Under the pieces are notes generated by a model that saw only the letters and a list, made by a program, of their open reading frames with translations, did not search any database and was not told where the DNA came from. 64,000 bases of DNA from Cyclina sinensis (lineage: Eukaryota > Mollusca > Bivalvia > Venerida > Veneridae), in contig JAAONU010000016.1 in NCBI GenBank assembly GCA_012932295.1, positions 14,300,111-14,364,110 of the forward strand, given 5' to 3'. Below, in pieces: positions 1 through 11,531 of this stretch; the first letter of the stretch is position 1, and every line of letters starts with the position of its first letter. A program made the translations under genes and the position numbers.

Positions 1-300
1 TTAAGCCACCCAAAACAAAGAACTATGTAATTTCTTTATTTCACATCATTGTGTAACAAATCAAACAAATGTATGTATAGCACATAATTTACCTTTTATT
101 CAATGCAAACAACATAATTATCAATATTCTATAAAATATTTCATTGATTTCATAATCACTGACTTACTTTCACCATTTAGCATGATTGACAACAGTTATA
201 AATTTTATTGACAAATATTTTTTTTTAAATTAATAAATATTAATGGCTATATAGAATATTGGGAATCTATACTGTTTTTTACTCCCAGATTTAAATTATG
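1..300. other. AT-rich intergenic or intronic stretch, nothing recognised
   Basis: AT-rich DNA at the left edge. I see no exon, tRNA-like box or inverted repeat. If SLC23 copy A keeps the exon order of copies B and C, this lies in its intron 4 or beyond. Exon 5 was looked for here and not found. Confidence 0.4.
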
Positions 301-430
301 TAGGGGGTTTTGTCCACTCTGTTAAAACAGTGTAGGGGGTTTCGTTCACTATGTTAAAACAGTGTAGGGGGCTTTGACCACTCTATAAAAAACAGTGTAG
401 GGGGTTTTATGTGTAGGGGGTTTTGTCCTA
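301..430. repeat. Short tandem array of a TGTAGGGGGTTTTGTCC motif
   Basis: Five occurrences of GTAGGGGG follow each other, the first four at about 32-bp spacing (near 301, 333, 365 and 397) and a fifth, closer one near 413. The spacer is a variable TTTTGTCCACTCTGTTAAAACAG-like unit, given here in parts: TTTTGTCCAC then TCTGTTAAAACAG. The array stops abruptly near 430. It resembles the arrays of a terminal motif at the ends of the transposon at 54.4-62.7 kb in style, though not in sequence. No partner in inverted orientation was found in the window. Confidence 0.6.
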
Positions 431-559
431 CATTCGCAGCAGTTACTTCCCTTTCAGCCGGCAGGTATGTTACGTGAGTATGGTCGAACGTAAATAAACA
501 AAATGTAAAAATTGGGGTGGGGAAAATATTAAGAATTGCTTAAATCGGTCTGTCAGTCC

Positions 560-1190
560 GTCTGTCTGTCTGTCCGAATGTTTGTGTCATGCCCTCAGCC
601 AACCTTTTACACTGAGAATTACAAAACTTCACAGGGATACAGCCCAGCATGTGATGTTGCGCACCTTGATTTTCTTGTCACCTTCCATTCACGGAAACCA
701 GTGTTATGGCCCTTAATTTAGTCAAAATAACTGCTGAAAGATTGGTTGTGTCCACATCCAACGCTATTAGACTAACGGTCTTGAATATTCACAGGGATGT
801 AGATTAGCAAATGAGGTTGCACATCTGTGGCTTTTCGTCAACCAGAGTTATGGCCCTTTATTTAGTGAGAAAAGCTACCAAAAATTGTGTCATATGCTCA
901 GCCAACAATATTGCAAAAACAGTCATGAAACATTACAGTGATACATATCAATAAATATGTACACCTTGGATTTTTTGTTTCAATCCTTTTAGTTGAAGCG
1001 AAGTTATAGTCCTTTTTATAGTGAAAATCGCTACCACAAACCTTGCGTAAGACACTCCGCCAACACAACTGAACTTAGGATCATAAAACATTACAGGGAT
1101 ATATACTAGCAATTTAAGTTGCGCACTTTGGTTTTTTCAATTAATTTACAGATACCTTGACAACCCACGCCGCACCCTTTGCCTTGGGAA
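560..1190. repeat. Degenerate interspersed repeat, 150-180 bp internal units
   Basis: Several loosely repeated units contain the phrases CTCAGCCAAC, ACAGGGATAT and TTATGGCCCTT. The same repeat lies at about 23690-24250 inside intron 4 of SLC23 copy B, so it was probably already there before A and B duplicated. It has no coding potential. Class unknown. Confidence 0.55.
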
Positions 1191-1439
1191 CTGATTCAAT
1201 CACCTCCTGGGGGCAAATATGTCCTCTGGACACATTTTTGGTTTTCAAATTCTTTTTGTTTTATTTCAAAATCGATGTAATTCCCATTATTTCTAAACAA
1301 AGTTAACGAGAAACAAATAATTTCTGTAAAAAAGTTAACAGATGTTTAAATAGTTCGAACACGTGACGGCAGAGATATTTTCCAAAGAAGGAAGGGAAGG
1401 TCACTGCGAGGAGACTGAGGTTACAATACCATTTCATAC

Positions 1440-3250
1440 GCGCGTAAAGTTAGTGCCATTTGACAGTTGCAAGTTGCCAATTTAAATGGCAACTGGCAAA
1501 TAACATCAAACTGAATACTCAAGCTGCCAATTCAAATTTATATGAATATTTATATATCAGAAGTTGCCATTTACAAACTTGCACCCGAATGCCAATTTGA
1601 TAAAAACCATGAATTCTGAAATGTGAGTTAATTGACAACTGGCAGCTTGCAGCCAGGTGCCAGTTCGTCAAAATTCGTGAATTATCAGATGTCATTTTTT
1701 TAATCATATGCAAATTCTATATGTTTCATGAACTTTTGATAATCAGTGAAACTGCAAACGGCAGCCAGATGCCGATTCGTCAAAGTTTGCGAATTGTCAA
1801 CTGGCAGCCAGATGCCAATTCGATAAGTAGCAGGATTCTGAAGATAGAGTAAATTGGCAACTGGCAACCGGTTGCAAAAGTTAAAAATCGTCTACTGTCA
1901 ATTTGTAGCCATATGCCAATGCCATGTTTCATGAGCTTTTAATATTAAGTTAATTCGCTGCTTGCAAATGGCAGCCAGTTGTCAATTTGTCCATGAATGG
2001 GAATTTCCCACTGGTAACTGGCGACTAGATATCAATTTGGAAAGTAGCATTAAATGCATTGGAAACTGGCAAATTGCAGTCAGGTGCCATTTCGTCAAAA
2101 TTTGCAAATCATCAACTGTCAGTTGGTAACCAGATGCCATTTTGATAAGTGGCATGAATTCTGAACCCTGAATAAATTTACAAATGGCAACTGGCAGTAA
2201 GGTGCCAGTTCATAAAATGGCAGCCAGATGCTAATTCGTCAAGGAATGGCGACTTCCAACTAGTAACTGGCAGCCAGATGCCAAATCGATAAGTAACATG
2301 AATTCTGAACATTAAATGAATTGGCAACTAGCAACTTGCAGTCAGGTGCCAATTTGTCAAAATTAGCAAATCACCAACTGTCAGTTGGTAGCCAGATGTT
2401 TCGATTAGTAGCCTGAATTCTGAACATTGAATGAATTGGCAAATGGCAATTGGCAGTCAGATGCCAGTTCGTCAAAATTCGCGAATCTTCAACCGTCAGT
2501 TGGTAGCCAGATGGCTATTCAATATGTTTCATGATTTGTAAATATTAAGTGAATTGGCAACTAACAAATGGCTGACAAATTCCAATTCGTAAGCTATTGC
2601 AAATTGTCAATAGCAGCCAGAAGCGAATTCGATAAGTTGCATGAATTCTGAACATTGCGTGATTTGGCAAATGGCAACTAGCAGTCAGGTGCCAGTTCGT
2701 AAAAATCGGGTTTTGTCAACTGCAAATTGTTAGCCAGATGCCAATTCAATATGTTTCGTGAATTGTAAATATTAAGTGAATTGGAAACTGGTTATTGGCA
2801 GTCAGATGCCAATTTGTAAAAGATTGCAAATGGTCAACTGGCAACAGGCAGTCAGATGCCAATTAGATAAGTAGCATGTATTCTAAACGTTGAGTAATTT
2901 GGCAAATGTCAAGTGCCAGCCAGGTGCCAGTTCGTCAATTGTCAATAGGAAGTCAGATGCTAATTCAGTATGTTTCATGGGTTGTTAATAACAAATGAAT
3001 TAGTAACTGGCAAAGAGCAGGAAGATACTAATTCGTCGAAGATGGCAGATCGCAAATTCTCAACTTGCAACAGGCAGCTAGATGCAAATAAGACAAAAAG
3101 CATGAATTTTGATTATTGGGTTGGCAATTCACTCAATGTTCAGAAAGCATGATACTTGATCGAATGGCATTTGGCTGCCATTTCATATAAATTTGAATTT
3201 ATCAGCTGAACGATGAAGTCATTGGCTGCCAATTGCCAGTTACCATTTGG
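1440..3250. repeat. Large degenerate minisatellite built on GGCAACTGGCAGCCAGATGC
   Basis: About 1.8 kb of imperfect tandem units of roughly 80-150 bp contain variants of GGCAACTGGCAGCCAGATGC, CCAATTCGTCAAAATT and GTAGCATGAATTCTGAAC. It lies downstream of exon 4 of SLC23 copy A, on the intron side. Copy B lacks the whole block together with exon 4, and copy C also lacks it. Short ORFs inside it are repeat artefacts. Confidence 0.8.
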
Positions 3251-3331
3251 TCTCTGTGTATGTATAATACACGGGTTTTCAGTGATTTTTTTAATTAAGC
3301 TGTGAAAGCACGCAAAAACAAGAAAGTGTAC

Positions 3332-6300
3332 TTCTCTCATTCTGCTTTTCCAAATATCGTCTTCGAAATATGTGCTATTGGAATTCTCTTCTGGTATTAA
3401 CATATACACTAAACAGTAGTTGCAATGAAACAGGTGCAAAACGGAAATTAAACATTCAACCCATTAAAAAAAATAATAAAATTTACATTTAATGTATTAA
3501 CAAAATTAGATCACACAAAGTATCTTACATCTTACAAAACAATAATCGTAATACATTTTTAAAAAATTAGATAAAGATTTATTTAAATAAGAATACGTGT
3601 ATGTAAATATAAATTACTTGAACTTACTTATATCTGGGCACTTCCATTTAGGCAGAGTCATCATGGCGATAGTGGGCGCAATAAATGCACTAGAAGACGC
3701 TTGAATTATACCGAGTCTGTAACAAGAACATTTTGAAGTTACTATAAGCAGATCAGAAAATTTAGCAAAAATTCTGTGTGTAGTGTATTATGAAAGAAAG
3801 TTTTATCAGTAATATGTGTAAGTTATATCATACATTTAATACAAGGTTGGCTTACTAAACTAGGTCACTAGTCCGTCAAGTACTTAACCTTAAGGGAGAA
3901 GCGCTGGATATATTGATTTGTGTAATACAATTAACGTTCAGCGACAATACGAATGGTATATTAATTAATGATATACTGTTAACGTTCAGAGAGAAGGGCT
4001 TGGAACATAAATGTATTTAATTCAGTTAACATCAAGAGAGAACGGCTTGGTATATTAATTTATGTCATAAAATCAACGTTACGTTTGAGCTTGATTTATT
4101 TATTTATGTCAAAAAGTTAACGTTCAGGGGGAAGGGCTTGATATATTGATTTGTGTAATAAAACGATCAGGGAGAAGGGCTCGGTATATTAATTTATGTT
4201 TTAAGGTTAACGTTCAGGTGAAAGGGCTTGGTACAATTATCAATGTAATAAAATTAACGTTCAGGTAGACGGGTTTGGAATTTAAATTTATGCAAAATAA
4301 GTAACGTTTAGGGAGAAGGGCTTGGTTTATTATTACATGTTAAAAGGTTTACTTTCAGGGTGAAGGGCTTGATATATTAATTTATGAAAAAAATTAACGT
4401 TCAGGGTGAAGGGCTTGGTATATTAAGCAATGTATTTCAGTTAACGTACAAAGAAGCAGACTTGATATACTTATTCATATAATAAAGTTAACGATCAAGG
4501 AGAATTTAGATTATGGGTTAAATTTACCATATTACTACACCACTTTAATACACTTGTACATGTACCTGCACGCCGCAGAAAGATTAATTATATAATTATT
4601 TTCATAAATTCGTAAAGGCTTTCATGTAGCAATTGGTTATAGAGCGGACAGGCACATACATATACCAATTACTTGGCAGTATAAAAGAATTGACACATGA
4701 ACAGAGAGACGGACAGTTTGTGACTCTTTCTTTATCTGTAACATAATTTTATCAAGTTTTTTTTTTCAAAATACTTTGGTGTAACAGAGATACAGAGCGG
4801 TCAGGAGACTGGCAGTTTTCTATATTATCTGGATAATGAATTCTGAACTTGATCTTGGAAAGCTTGGTCTTGTTCGCCAAATGTCCTCTCACTGCGATAA
4901 ACATTTGATGCAGGTCATAACAAAATTCTCTAAAAATGGCGGGGATGAAGATCGGACAATAATTTTTAGATGGACATTCTATGCTACCTGGACAATCATG
5001 TCTGACTTTCTATAAGACCGTAGGAAACTGTGTCTTTTTCACGACATGTGAGGATTATTAGTGGAAGTTATATCAAAATCGTATTAAAATGACAGAGTAA
5101 CACGATTAGTACATGGGTGGATTGACGGACGGACGATAGGACGGACAGACAAACGTTACGATTACTCTATGTCATCCTTCGGAACTTAACATTCGGATAA
5201 TATAAATGGTAGAATAATACAAATATTAGAATGAAAATAACAGAAAGTAAAGTATTATCAGCAAATATTTATCAGTATGTCATTTGTAACTAAATCTAAC
5301 ACTGAATAACAGAGTTAGGTATGTCAGTAGTTCAGTTCAGTTAATTTTACTTGGATATTTTTCTTTGGATCTAAACATGAAGAATATTGCCTTTCATAAG
5401 TATCCTCAATATTCTGAAGGGGCAATTATACCTGGATTAGATATGTTTAATGATTTGATGACCACCTGGATTAGCTGTTAAAATTGGCGTTAAACCCCAA
5501 TTAACCAAACCAAACCAATCAAATGATTTGCACTTATTGCGACGCCATTTTAATACACTTGTACCATCATGCCTCTGAAAAGTTCTATTATATATTTATT
5601 TATGGCATGTGAACAGTTGCAATCTTAATGTTAATATTGTTTCATTTACAGTCATTCCTCGATTGCTTTCTGTCATCGGGACCAAAACAAAATTTCGAGA
5701 CTCCAAAAATTGGAGCCATAAAGTGTGACGTTATTTAGATAATGCTGGCTTGTTATAATGAATTATATAGTTTCTAAAATAGTTGCTTTTTCTTATCTAT
5801 TGTTATTTTTAAACGTCCCGTAATGCATTGAGTATTTCATGATTCTATTTTTGTTTAAAAAAGGATGTTCTTTACTACCGAAGAAAACATGATGGATGGA
5901 AAAATGAAGATACACTCGTAAAGTAAATGAAAAGGTTATGAAATTTGTACACGTCACATGCAAATATACCACAAATTAATCCTACGGTTTTGCCACGGTG
6001 ACACATACCTTTCTTCGATTTATGCTATGTTGTAAATGGTCTGCCATCTCCCTGGGCCACAAGTGTCATAACAATCAAACATACTGTGACGGATATTTAC
6101 AACATAGAGAAAATTGTGTACTCAAAAAAATTAAAAATAGATGAACTCGAAAAGTAAGTTAACACAATAGAAAGAGTCACTGTGGTTAAAAATTCGAGCT
6201 CTTTTCTTAGCGACAAATATGATTCTCAGTCAGATGATCTGAAAGGTGCAAAAGTGAAAGTGAAATATTTAGACAAAGAGTGCACTAAATCAAAAGTCTC

Positions 6301-9300
6301 AATAAAACTATAGAAGTTGACAGAGATGCACTGAAATGTAAGTTACAAGATCACTGACGAAAAATCTTATTTTCTATGGGCTTCGAGAACCAGAAATAGC
6401 GATGATTATAATCACGGGAAGGAAACTCATCTCGGTCTGAGTATCTCTGGCCTGTAGTTAGTTTAATTTCAGAATTATCGCGACCGGGAAAATGGTGAAA
6501 ATAACAGCCAACAACAATAAAGAGGAAGTTAGCCACAATTGGCAAAGAACAATAGGGTATAACACTAAACAGTATTCTGTCCAAATCTTTTCAAAATTAA
6601 TAGTAACTCGTTTTACGCTACGGTCAAACAATCATAATATTATCAGCAAAAACCATTTGGATTTCAGAATGGAAAATCAACAACGGACTGGGTATTCATA
6701 TTGCATGCTCCTATTTCAAAAACATTAGCGAAAAGAAAGAAACTATACATTGCTTTCTTTGACTTGGATAAAACGTTTTACCACATTAACATATATATGG
6801 CATAAGTTAATCAATTCACACATAAACACAAAGTTTGTTGCTGCTGTAGTTAATGTAAAGGTCAGTTAAAAGCTACATTCGACACAATTCTAAGTTCTCA
6901 GATGTGATCACTTAAAAATGGGGTAAAACAAGGGGATCTGGCCAGTATCTTGCTGTTATTTGCAGATGATGCTGTAGTCTTCTCTACCGATCCAAAATCC
7001 TTACTATCTTTTTTATATGACATTGAACATTATTAGGCTACCTGGGGAGTACGAGTTATTGGCAGTAAAACAAAAATCTTGATTTTTGAAAATAGAAGAC
7101 CAATATCTTATGATTTTTACATTAATAATAAACTGCACCTTCTATCTTGAAAAAATCTCATTTCACTTTTACTAACTTATGTATTATTGTTATTATCATG
7201 ATTTGCAACAAAGATATCTTAAGCGATATTACTTCACTTGGCAAAATGTACAAATACATCGACTAATTTGTCAACTAACAACAGAACAAGTATAAGAAAG
7301 TAAGATTATTCATTATGCAAAGAAAGAATGGTCTAATTTTTGTTGCAATTGTTACTGTTCACGCATATGCAACACTTTAAAATAACACAATTTAACGATT
7401 TCTGATTGTATACACATTCTCATTGTTTTGTTTACAAAAAATCCGCTCGAGGAGCTCACATTGTACGGGAAAACGCATTTTTCGTAAACGCCTACTTCGT
7501 GATTCCGGTTAAATACTGAATACGGTATCCCCGAAGCAGATGCTTGCAGTACCACGTAAAACGTTCCGCAATATGGCGTCTTCATCAATCTCAACACAGA
7601 CATCCGTTTCATGGTTAAACCATGAACCACTATATAACTACAGAAAGTAAGAAGGTTCACAAGAATGAATCTGAAGGTCACTTCACCCCAAACAGATTTT
7701 CTGTAATTTAAGCTGACAGATGCAATGTAATTCTTATTGTCTCTGATAGTTGATTTTTTTTCTAAATATAGCAATCAAAAACTCCATTCAAAGAATTTTT
7801 TCCCACACCGCATCTCTAATTTCTCTCAAATGAATTTCATCGCATGTTTACAAAACTTTTCGTGACACCACTTTCGGTCTCTTACGTAATAAATAGAAAT
7901 TAGATATTATATTATTGAACAACCTCAATCTAAACATACCAATCGTCAGATTTACTGTAAAAATAAACTGAAGTCTTTAATGGACTTTATATGTTTTTTT
8001 TGTAACGGATCCTGTCGATTAACACGAATCAGCTGATATACTTTAATTTTCAGTATTATGGCAACACGTTGATAGTGATGTTTGGAGAAAAAATTTAAAT
8101 CATATCTGTAGTAAAATCATGTAAAGTGACCCTAAGATTCATTCTCGTGAACTTTGGTACCTTGTTTTGCTGAGAATTTATCCAGGAAACGAATACTTGT
8201 GTTTTTTTGTCTAATATTCAAACAGGATATAATGAGAGCGCATGCGCGAAGAGTGAATGTAATCACACATGTGACGGCAAATTGAAAATAGAAATTACAA
8301 ATAGCAATTTTATACCGTTCGTAACGCTATAGCCAATGATGGAGAAACTACCGTTTTTTTACAGTCACGAAATGTCGCACTGGACCTGTAAATGGGTATT
8401 GATAGACGTAATACAGAGAGATAGTTAAAATCAAATTCTTAGTCTATGACTAACTGTGAGCGAGCTGCTTTAACTACATACAGTTTTAACGCAACATTAT
8501 ATATTAGGCAACAAAACAGACGATGTAATGTATAATTTTTCAATTTAATATATATTACTTCATTCAAATCACAATATACTATTTTGTCATTGTGTAGTTA
8601 TAATTGGATGTTTTTGGTCGAATAAATTTGGAGTAAGACATTTGGAGACAGGAGCGGTTCAGTGGTCAAATGGTAACGCGCTGGACTGGTAACCCAGGGG
8701 TCGCAAGATCTACCACAGTTTCTCCACTAACATTACCTAATTGTCTTTCAGATGAGACGTTAAACCGAGGTCCAATGTATCGGTGCTGTACACAGAGCAT
8801 GCAAAAGAACCAGGTGTTTCTCTGGAATGGGATCCTTTCTGTATCTTGCACTATCCCCCACAACATACAATAACTAATCTCTGCAGGGAGCGTCGGTCAG
8901 TTGGGCAACCGGTACCGACGATAAATAAACTAAAATGGAAAGATAGAGCAATAAGACACATGAATGATCAAATAACAAAGGTTGTTATTTAATAAAAGCA
9001 ACAAGTCGAATTTTAGCGACTCTCTCTCTCTCTCTCTCTGACGCTCTTATCAAATTAAGCTAGTAAACTTGCAGGTCAATATGATCCCTTATCCTATGAT
9101 ACCTTATCCCAAACATAGTCTGCAAGATGGTTGCAACTCCACACATGAAAATACTGGTGCTAAGTAACTTTAAGGTAACATCGTTCTGACCTATGGCACA
9201 GATCAGCCCGGAATAAACAAAGGACATAGCCAATGGCCCTCCGAGACAGAGGAGCGCTTGCTGTAAAGAAAACAACAAAATAAAACTAACGAAAAAAAAA

Positions 9301-10079
9301 ACAACAATAAAAACAACAACAAAACAAACAAACAAAAACAGACACAACAAAAAACAAAACAAACAAAAATGACATCGTGGACTTAATGTCACTTTATTAA
9401 AATAGATGTATGACAAAACTACTTCCAAAATATTCAGATCTTCCTTAAATATAAAATGCAATATTCAAAGATGGAATATAACAAAGATTACTTACAAGAT
9501 AAATCAAACAGTAATGTTCAAAGTAAAAACATCATTGTTAGAAGAAAAAATAAAGTACAATGGGTTACTTATAAGATAAATCAAAGAGTAATGTTCAAGT
9601 AAAATACATCTGTGTTAGAAGAAAAAACAAAGTACAATGTTCAAAGGGAACAAAGCTTTGTTTGCAGACAAACTAAATTATAATGAATTAAAATGAATTT
9701 ACGTCTGGAAAATACAAGATTGAAATTATATTTAAATTAGCGAAGCTTACACGTTTATTGTAATGACGAATTACATTTCAATTGAGTATTAAATGCATTT
9801 CAAGAAAGAAATTCTTCAATCTTAGAGCCTTTGTGCACAGAACCATAGGAATGATCTCATTCAAACTGTAATATTTATGCACTACGTATAAAATAAGGTG
9901 CCAAACGCCCTTGTACATAAAAACTCTGTATCATAACAAAACCTGTACACGAGACTGATAAGTATTACCTGAAGACCGAATATAAAACAAAGAGGTGGTG
10001 ATGGGACGTCTTCAACTCCATACAGCAATCTTTCTCGATCCGGTCTGCTAGAATTATTCTTTTTGCTTTCCGAATACAT
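3332..10079 (-). CDS. SLC23-family (NAT/NCS2) transporter copy A, exons 1-4; gene runs off the left edge
   Basis: These are the first four coding exons of a solute carrier family 23 membrane transporter. Family members carry nucleobases or ascorbate through a 14-segment UraA-type fold. Exons on the minus strand are 9969..10079 (starts MYSESKKNN and ends FIFGLQ), 9103..9260 (QALLCLGG to MFGIR), 3628..3716 (LGIIQASSSAF to PKWKCPDI) and 3332..3390 (ENSNSTYFEDD to SRMRE). All junctions are GT/AG and phases join (0, 2, 1, 0). The start at 10079 matches copy C. An in-frame ATG at 10112 would add 11 residues. The residue after the conserved Gln of the TM1 'QH' motif is Gln, as in copy C. No stop or frameshift is seen. 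Exons 5-11 must lie left of position 1 or are lost. A and B share introns and about 1.3 kb of upstream DNA. Substrate unknown. Confidence 0.82.
3880..4510. repeat. Minisatellite of about 50 bp, roughly a dozen units
   Basis: Units read GGGAGAAGGGCTTGGTATAT then TAATTTATGT, AATAAAGTTAACGTTCA and repeat with substitutions. It lies in intron 2 of SLC23 copy A, just upstream of exon 3 in transcript order. Copy B has about three units at 24850-24995 and copy C about one near 36300. The array therefore expanded in A or contracted in the others. Confidence 0.75.
4511..5860. repeat. Intron 2 of copy A: sequence shared with copies B and C
   Basis: No exon is seen. Stretches containing ATTTTAATACACTTGTAC, AGCGGACAGGCACATA-like runs and GGACGGACAGACAGACGTTACGATTAC recur at about 25.1-26.2 kb (copy B) and 37.0-37.9 kb (copy C). 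They are shared intronic sequence from the duplications and partly an older repeat, since the 'acgccattttaatacacttgtac' phrase (split: ACGCCATTTTAATA, CACTTGTAC) occurs twice within this intron. Confidence 0.5.
6490..7110 (+). pseudogene. Non-LTR retrotransposon (LINE) reverse-transcriptase remnant
   Basis: Translating across frames gives fragments typical of a LINE reverse transcriptase in the right order. They are a KSTTDW-like motif near 6670, KKLYIAFFDLDKTFYHIN near 6740 (RT motif A region), GVKQGDLAS near 6915 (motif B region) and FADDAVVFS near 6960 (the catalytic F/Y-ADD box). Several frameshifts and stops separate them, so it is dead. It lies antisense in intron 2 of SLC23 copy A. The same insertion, cut short before the FADD box, is present in copy B at 27340-27690 and so predates that duplication. 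Clade (CR1, RTE or Jockey group) is not resolved. Confidence 0.75.
7111..8644. other. Intronic DNA of copy A with no recognised element
   Basis: This is AT-rich intron 2 of SLC23 copy A. A 140-codon minus-strand ORF (7352..7774) has no recognisable family or flanking splice partners and is not called. Copy B has lost the matching segment, with a deletion from about 6.85 to 10.54 kb in copy A coordinates. Confidence 0.4.
8645..8935 (+). mobile_element. tRNA-derived SINE, family 1
   Basis: The head is tRNA-like: an A-box-like AGTGGTCAAATGGTAACG at about 8660 is followed by CTGGACTGGTAACCCAGGG and a B-box-like GGGGTCGCAAGATC at about 8697. A conserved body follows with GATGAGACGTTAAACCGAGG, GAGCATGCAAAAGAACCAG and ACTATCCCCCACAACATAC. 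Relatives occur at 17193, 28870 and 63165. It lies in intron 2 of SLC23 copy A. The layout matches RNA polymerase III SINEs. Confidence 0.8.
9021..9039. repeat. (CT)n microsatellite
   Basis: A pure CT run of about nine units, 20-85 bp past the SINE tail and about 65 bp before the low-coordinate end of exon 2 of SLC23 copy A. Confidence 0.85.
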
Positions 10080-11430
10080 CCTTAAAGAAGCCCATTCAGT
10101 GATAGATGTCACTTCCGTAATACAACCGTTCTTTAGTTAAATGGTTTTTAGCGTTATATAGTTGTAAACAATACGTTTTGTTAATAATTTATACTCAATC
10201 ATGCGCAATTCTTATGTAGCTGAAGTCAAATCACGCGCAACACTTATGTAGCTAAAGTCAAATCCTTTTATCGTATCGTTTTCAATGTTTTAGGTAAACA
10301 TATTACAGCTGTATCACAGAAATACTGAATTAACTGATGGGTTGAGATGTGACAGATCATTTTGAATGTACAAGCATTGATTATTTTTAGAGGCTAAAAC
10401 CTTTATGTGATATAAGAATAATAATGTTGCAGCTAAAGCCATTTTCGTGTCATGTAAACAGTTATCAATGGCAATTATGGTGATATATTTTAATTCGTCA
10501 GCAACAGGAATTTGAAAATTATGGCACGTATGCTTTTGCTAAGCTTCAGTAGCTCAACCTTGCCCATCAAACCTGAACATTATACAGTCTAAGTTTTCAT
10601 TCAACGTCTGTTTTTGTCAATACTTATAGGTATAATTAGAGAGAGAGAGAGTGTGCGTTTGATAACATGACGTAACATGACATATATTTATAGTTTCAAA
10701 CATCGTTATTAATCGCAGTCCACCGCAAGCCACCGTCATCTTGATCTTAAAACATTTTGGGCAGACACTTAACCCTTGCTATGCTAAATATAAAAAACGG
10801 ACTTGTTCATCTTTCAATTCGGACTGATTCATTAATTATTTCTAAGCTTGCTTATTGAAAATTAATTGACTGTATGGTGAATGAAGGATGGATTAGTGAA
10901 TGACTGCACATATGTGCAGGCTGATCTTTGTCTGCACTGTTCGCAAAGGCAGTCAAATGCCTCCAGCAGGGTAAGGATTAAATTAAACTACACGTCAACA
11001 GGAGATGCACGGTAACTTCTTGTAAATTCTTCTGTAACAGACTTAATTCAAGATGTTAGTCAGAACAATAAGTCTGTGAAGTTGGCTCTGAGATCTGCAA
11101 TCAACATTCAGCTCGACAATCGTTTTTAATGTTCCTTTGAATATCGAGTCGAATGTCGAGCTGGCTAAACGAGCTTGTTCTTCATTAATTGTCTAAACTT
11201 ATTATCCGTTGTATCATTACAGAAACAATCCACTTTCTGTTGATTAATATTTACGTTATTAAAACGTTTTATTTCAAAGTCAGTCCTTTACTAAAGCAAA
11301 TTTAGTTTGTTAAAGTTTAGATTTAACTTTACTAACACGATAAAGGAAGTGTGCGCTTTTATACTGGGCATAACATTTTTGTTACAAAATTTAGAAATAC
11401 GGATTTATCATCATGAGTGAAAAAGTAGTA
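10080..11430. other. Upstream region of SLC23 copy A
   Basis: Sequence 5' of the copy A start. Parts are conserved upstream of copy B (about 27.70-30.09 kb) and, for the first ~120 bp, upstream of copy C (39952-40060). The stretch 11190-11430, ending in CATGAGTGAAAAAGTAG, matches 29880-30100. A promoter or 5' UTR exon is likely but I cannot place one. It contains a short (GA)n run near 10639 and the MITE at 10769. Confidence 0.45.
10769..10981. mobile_element. MITE of the TTAA/CCCT type, copy 1
   Basis: A 213-bp element is bounded by TTAA at 10769 and 10978. The left end reads TTAACCCTTGCTATGCTAAA and the right end, reversed, reads TTAATCCTTACCCTGCTGGA. Internally it has CTGCACATATGTGCAGGCTGATC, given in parts as the palindrome CTGCACATATGTGCAG and the following GCTGATC. 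A degraded orthologous copy is at 27977 and another copy at 34341. TTAA flanks with CCCT ends are the pattern of piggyBac-related MITEs; assignment is inference. Confidence 0.7.
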
Positions 11431-11531
11431 AATCTATTCGACATCTCAAACACCATGGTAGGAGGGGGTAATTAATATCCATTCATCAATATTCATACTT
11501 CCGTGCGCCTATTTGTGCAGTGAAGTATTCA

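Noticed and set aside
7573..7655. Possible plus-strand first coding exon starting ATGGCGTCTTC with a GTAAG donor
   Set aside because: Attractive start context and donor, but no downstream exon or family match could be found.
7352..7774. 140-codon minus-strand ORF in SLC23 copy A intron 2
   Set aside because: No family resemblance, no splice partners and absent from the other copies; length is possible by chance in non-coding DNA.
8650..8720. Functional tRNA gene
   Set aside because: The tRNA-like boxes are followed by a conserved ~220-bp body shared with three other loci, as in SINEs, and the cloverleaf is degenerate.
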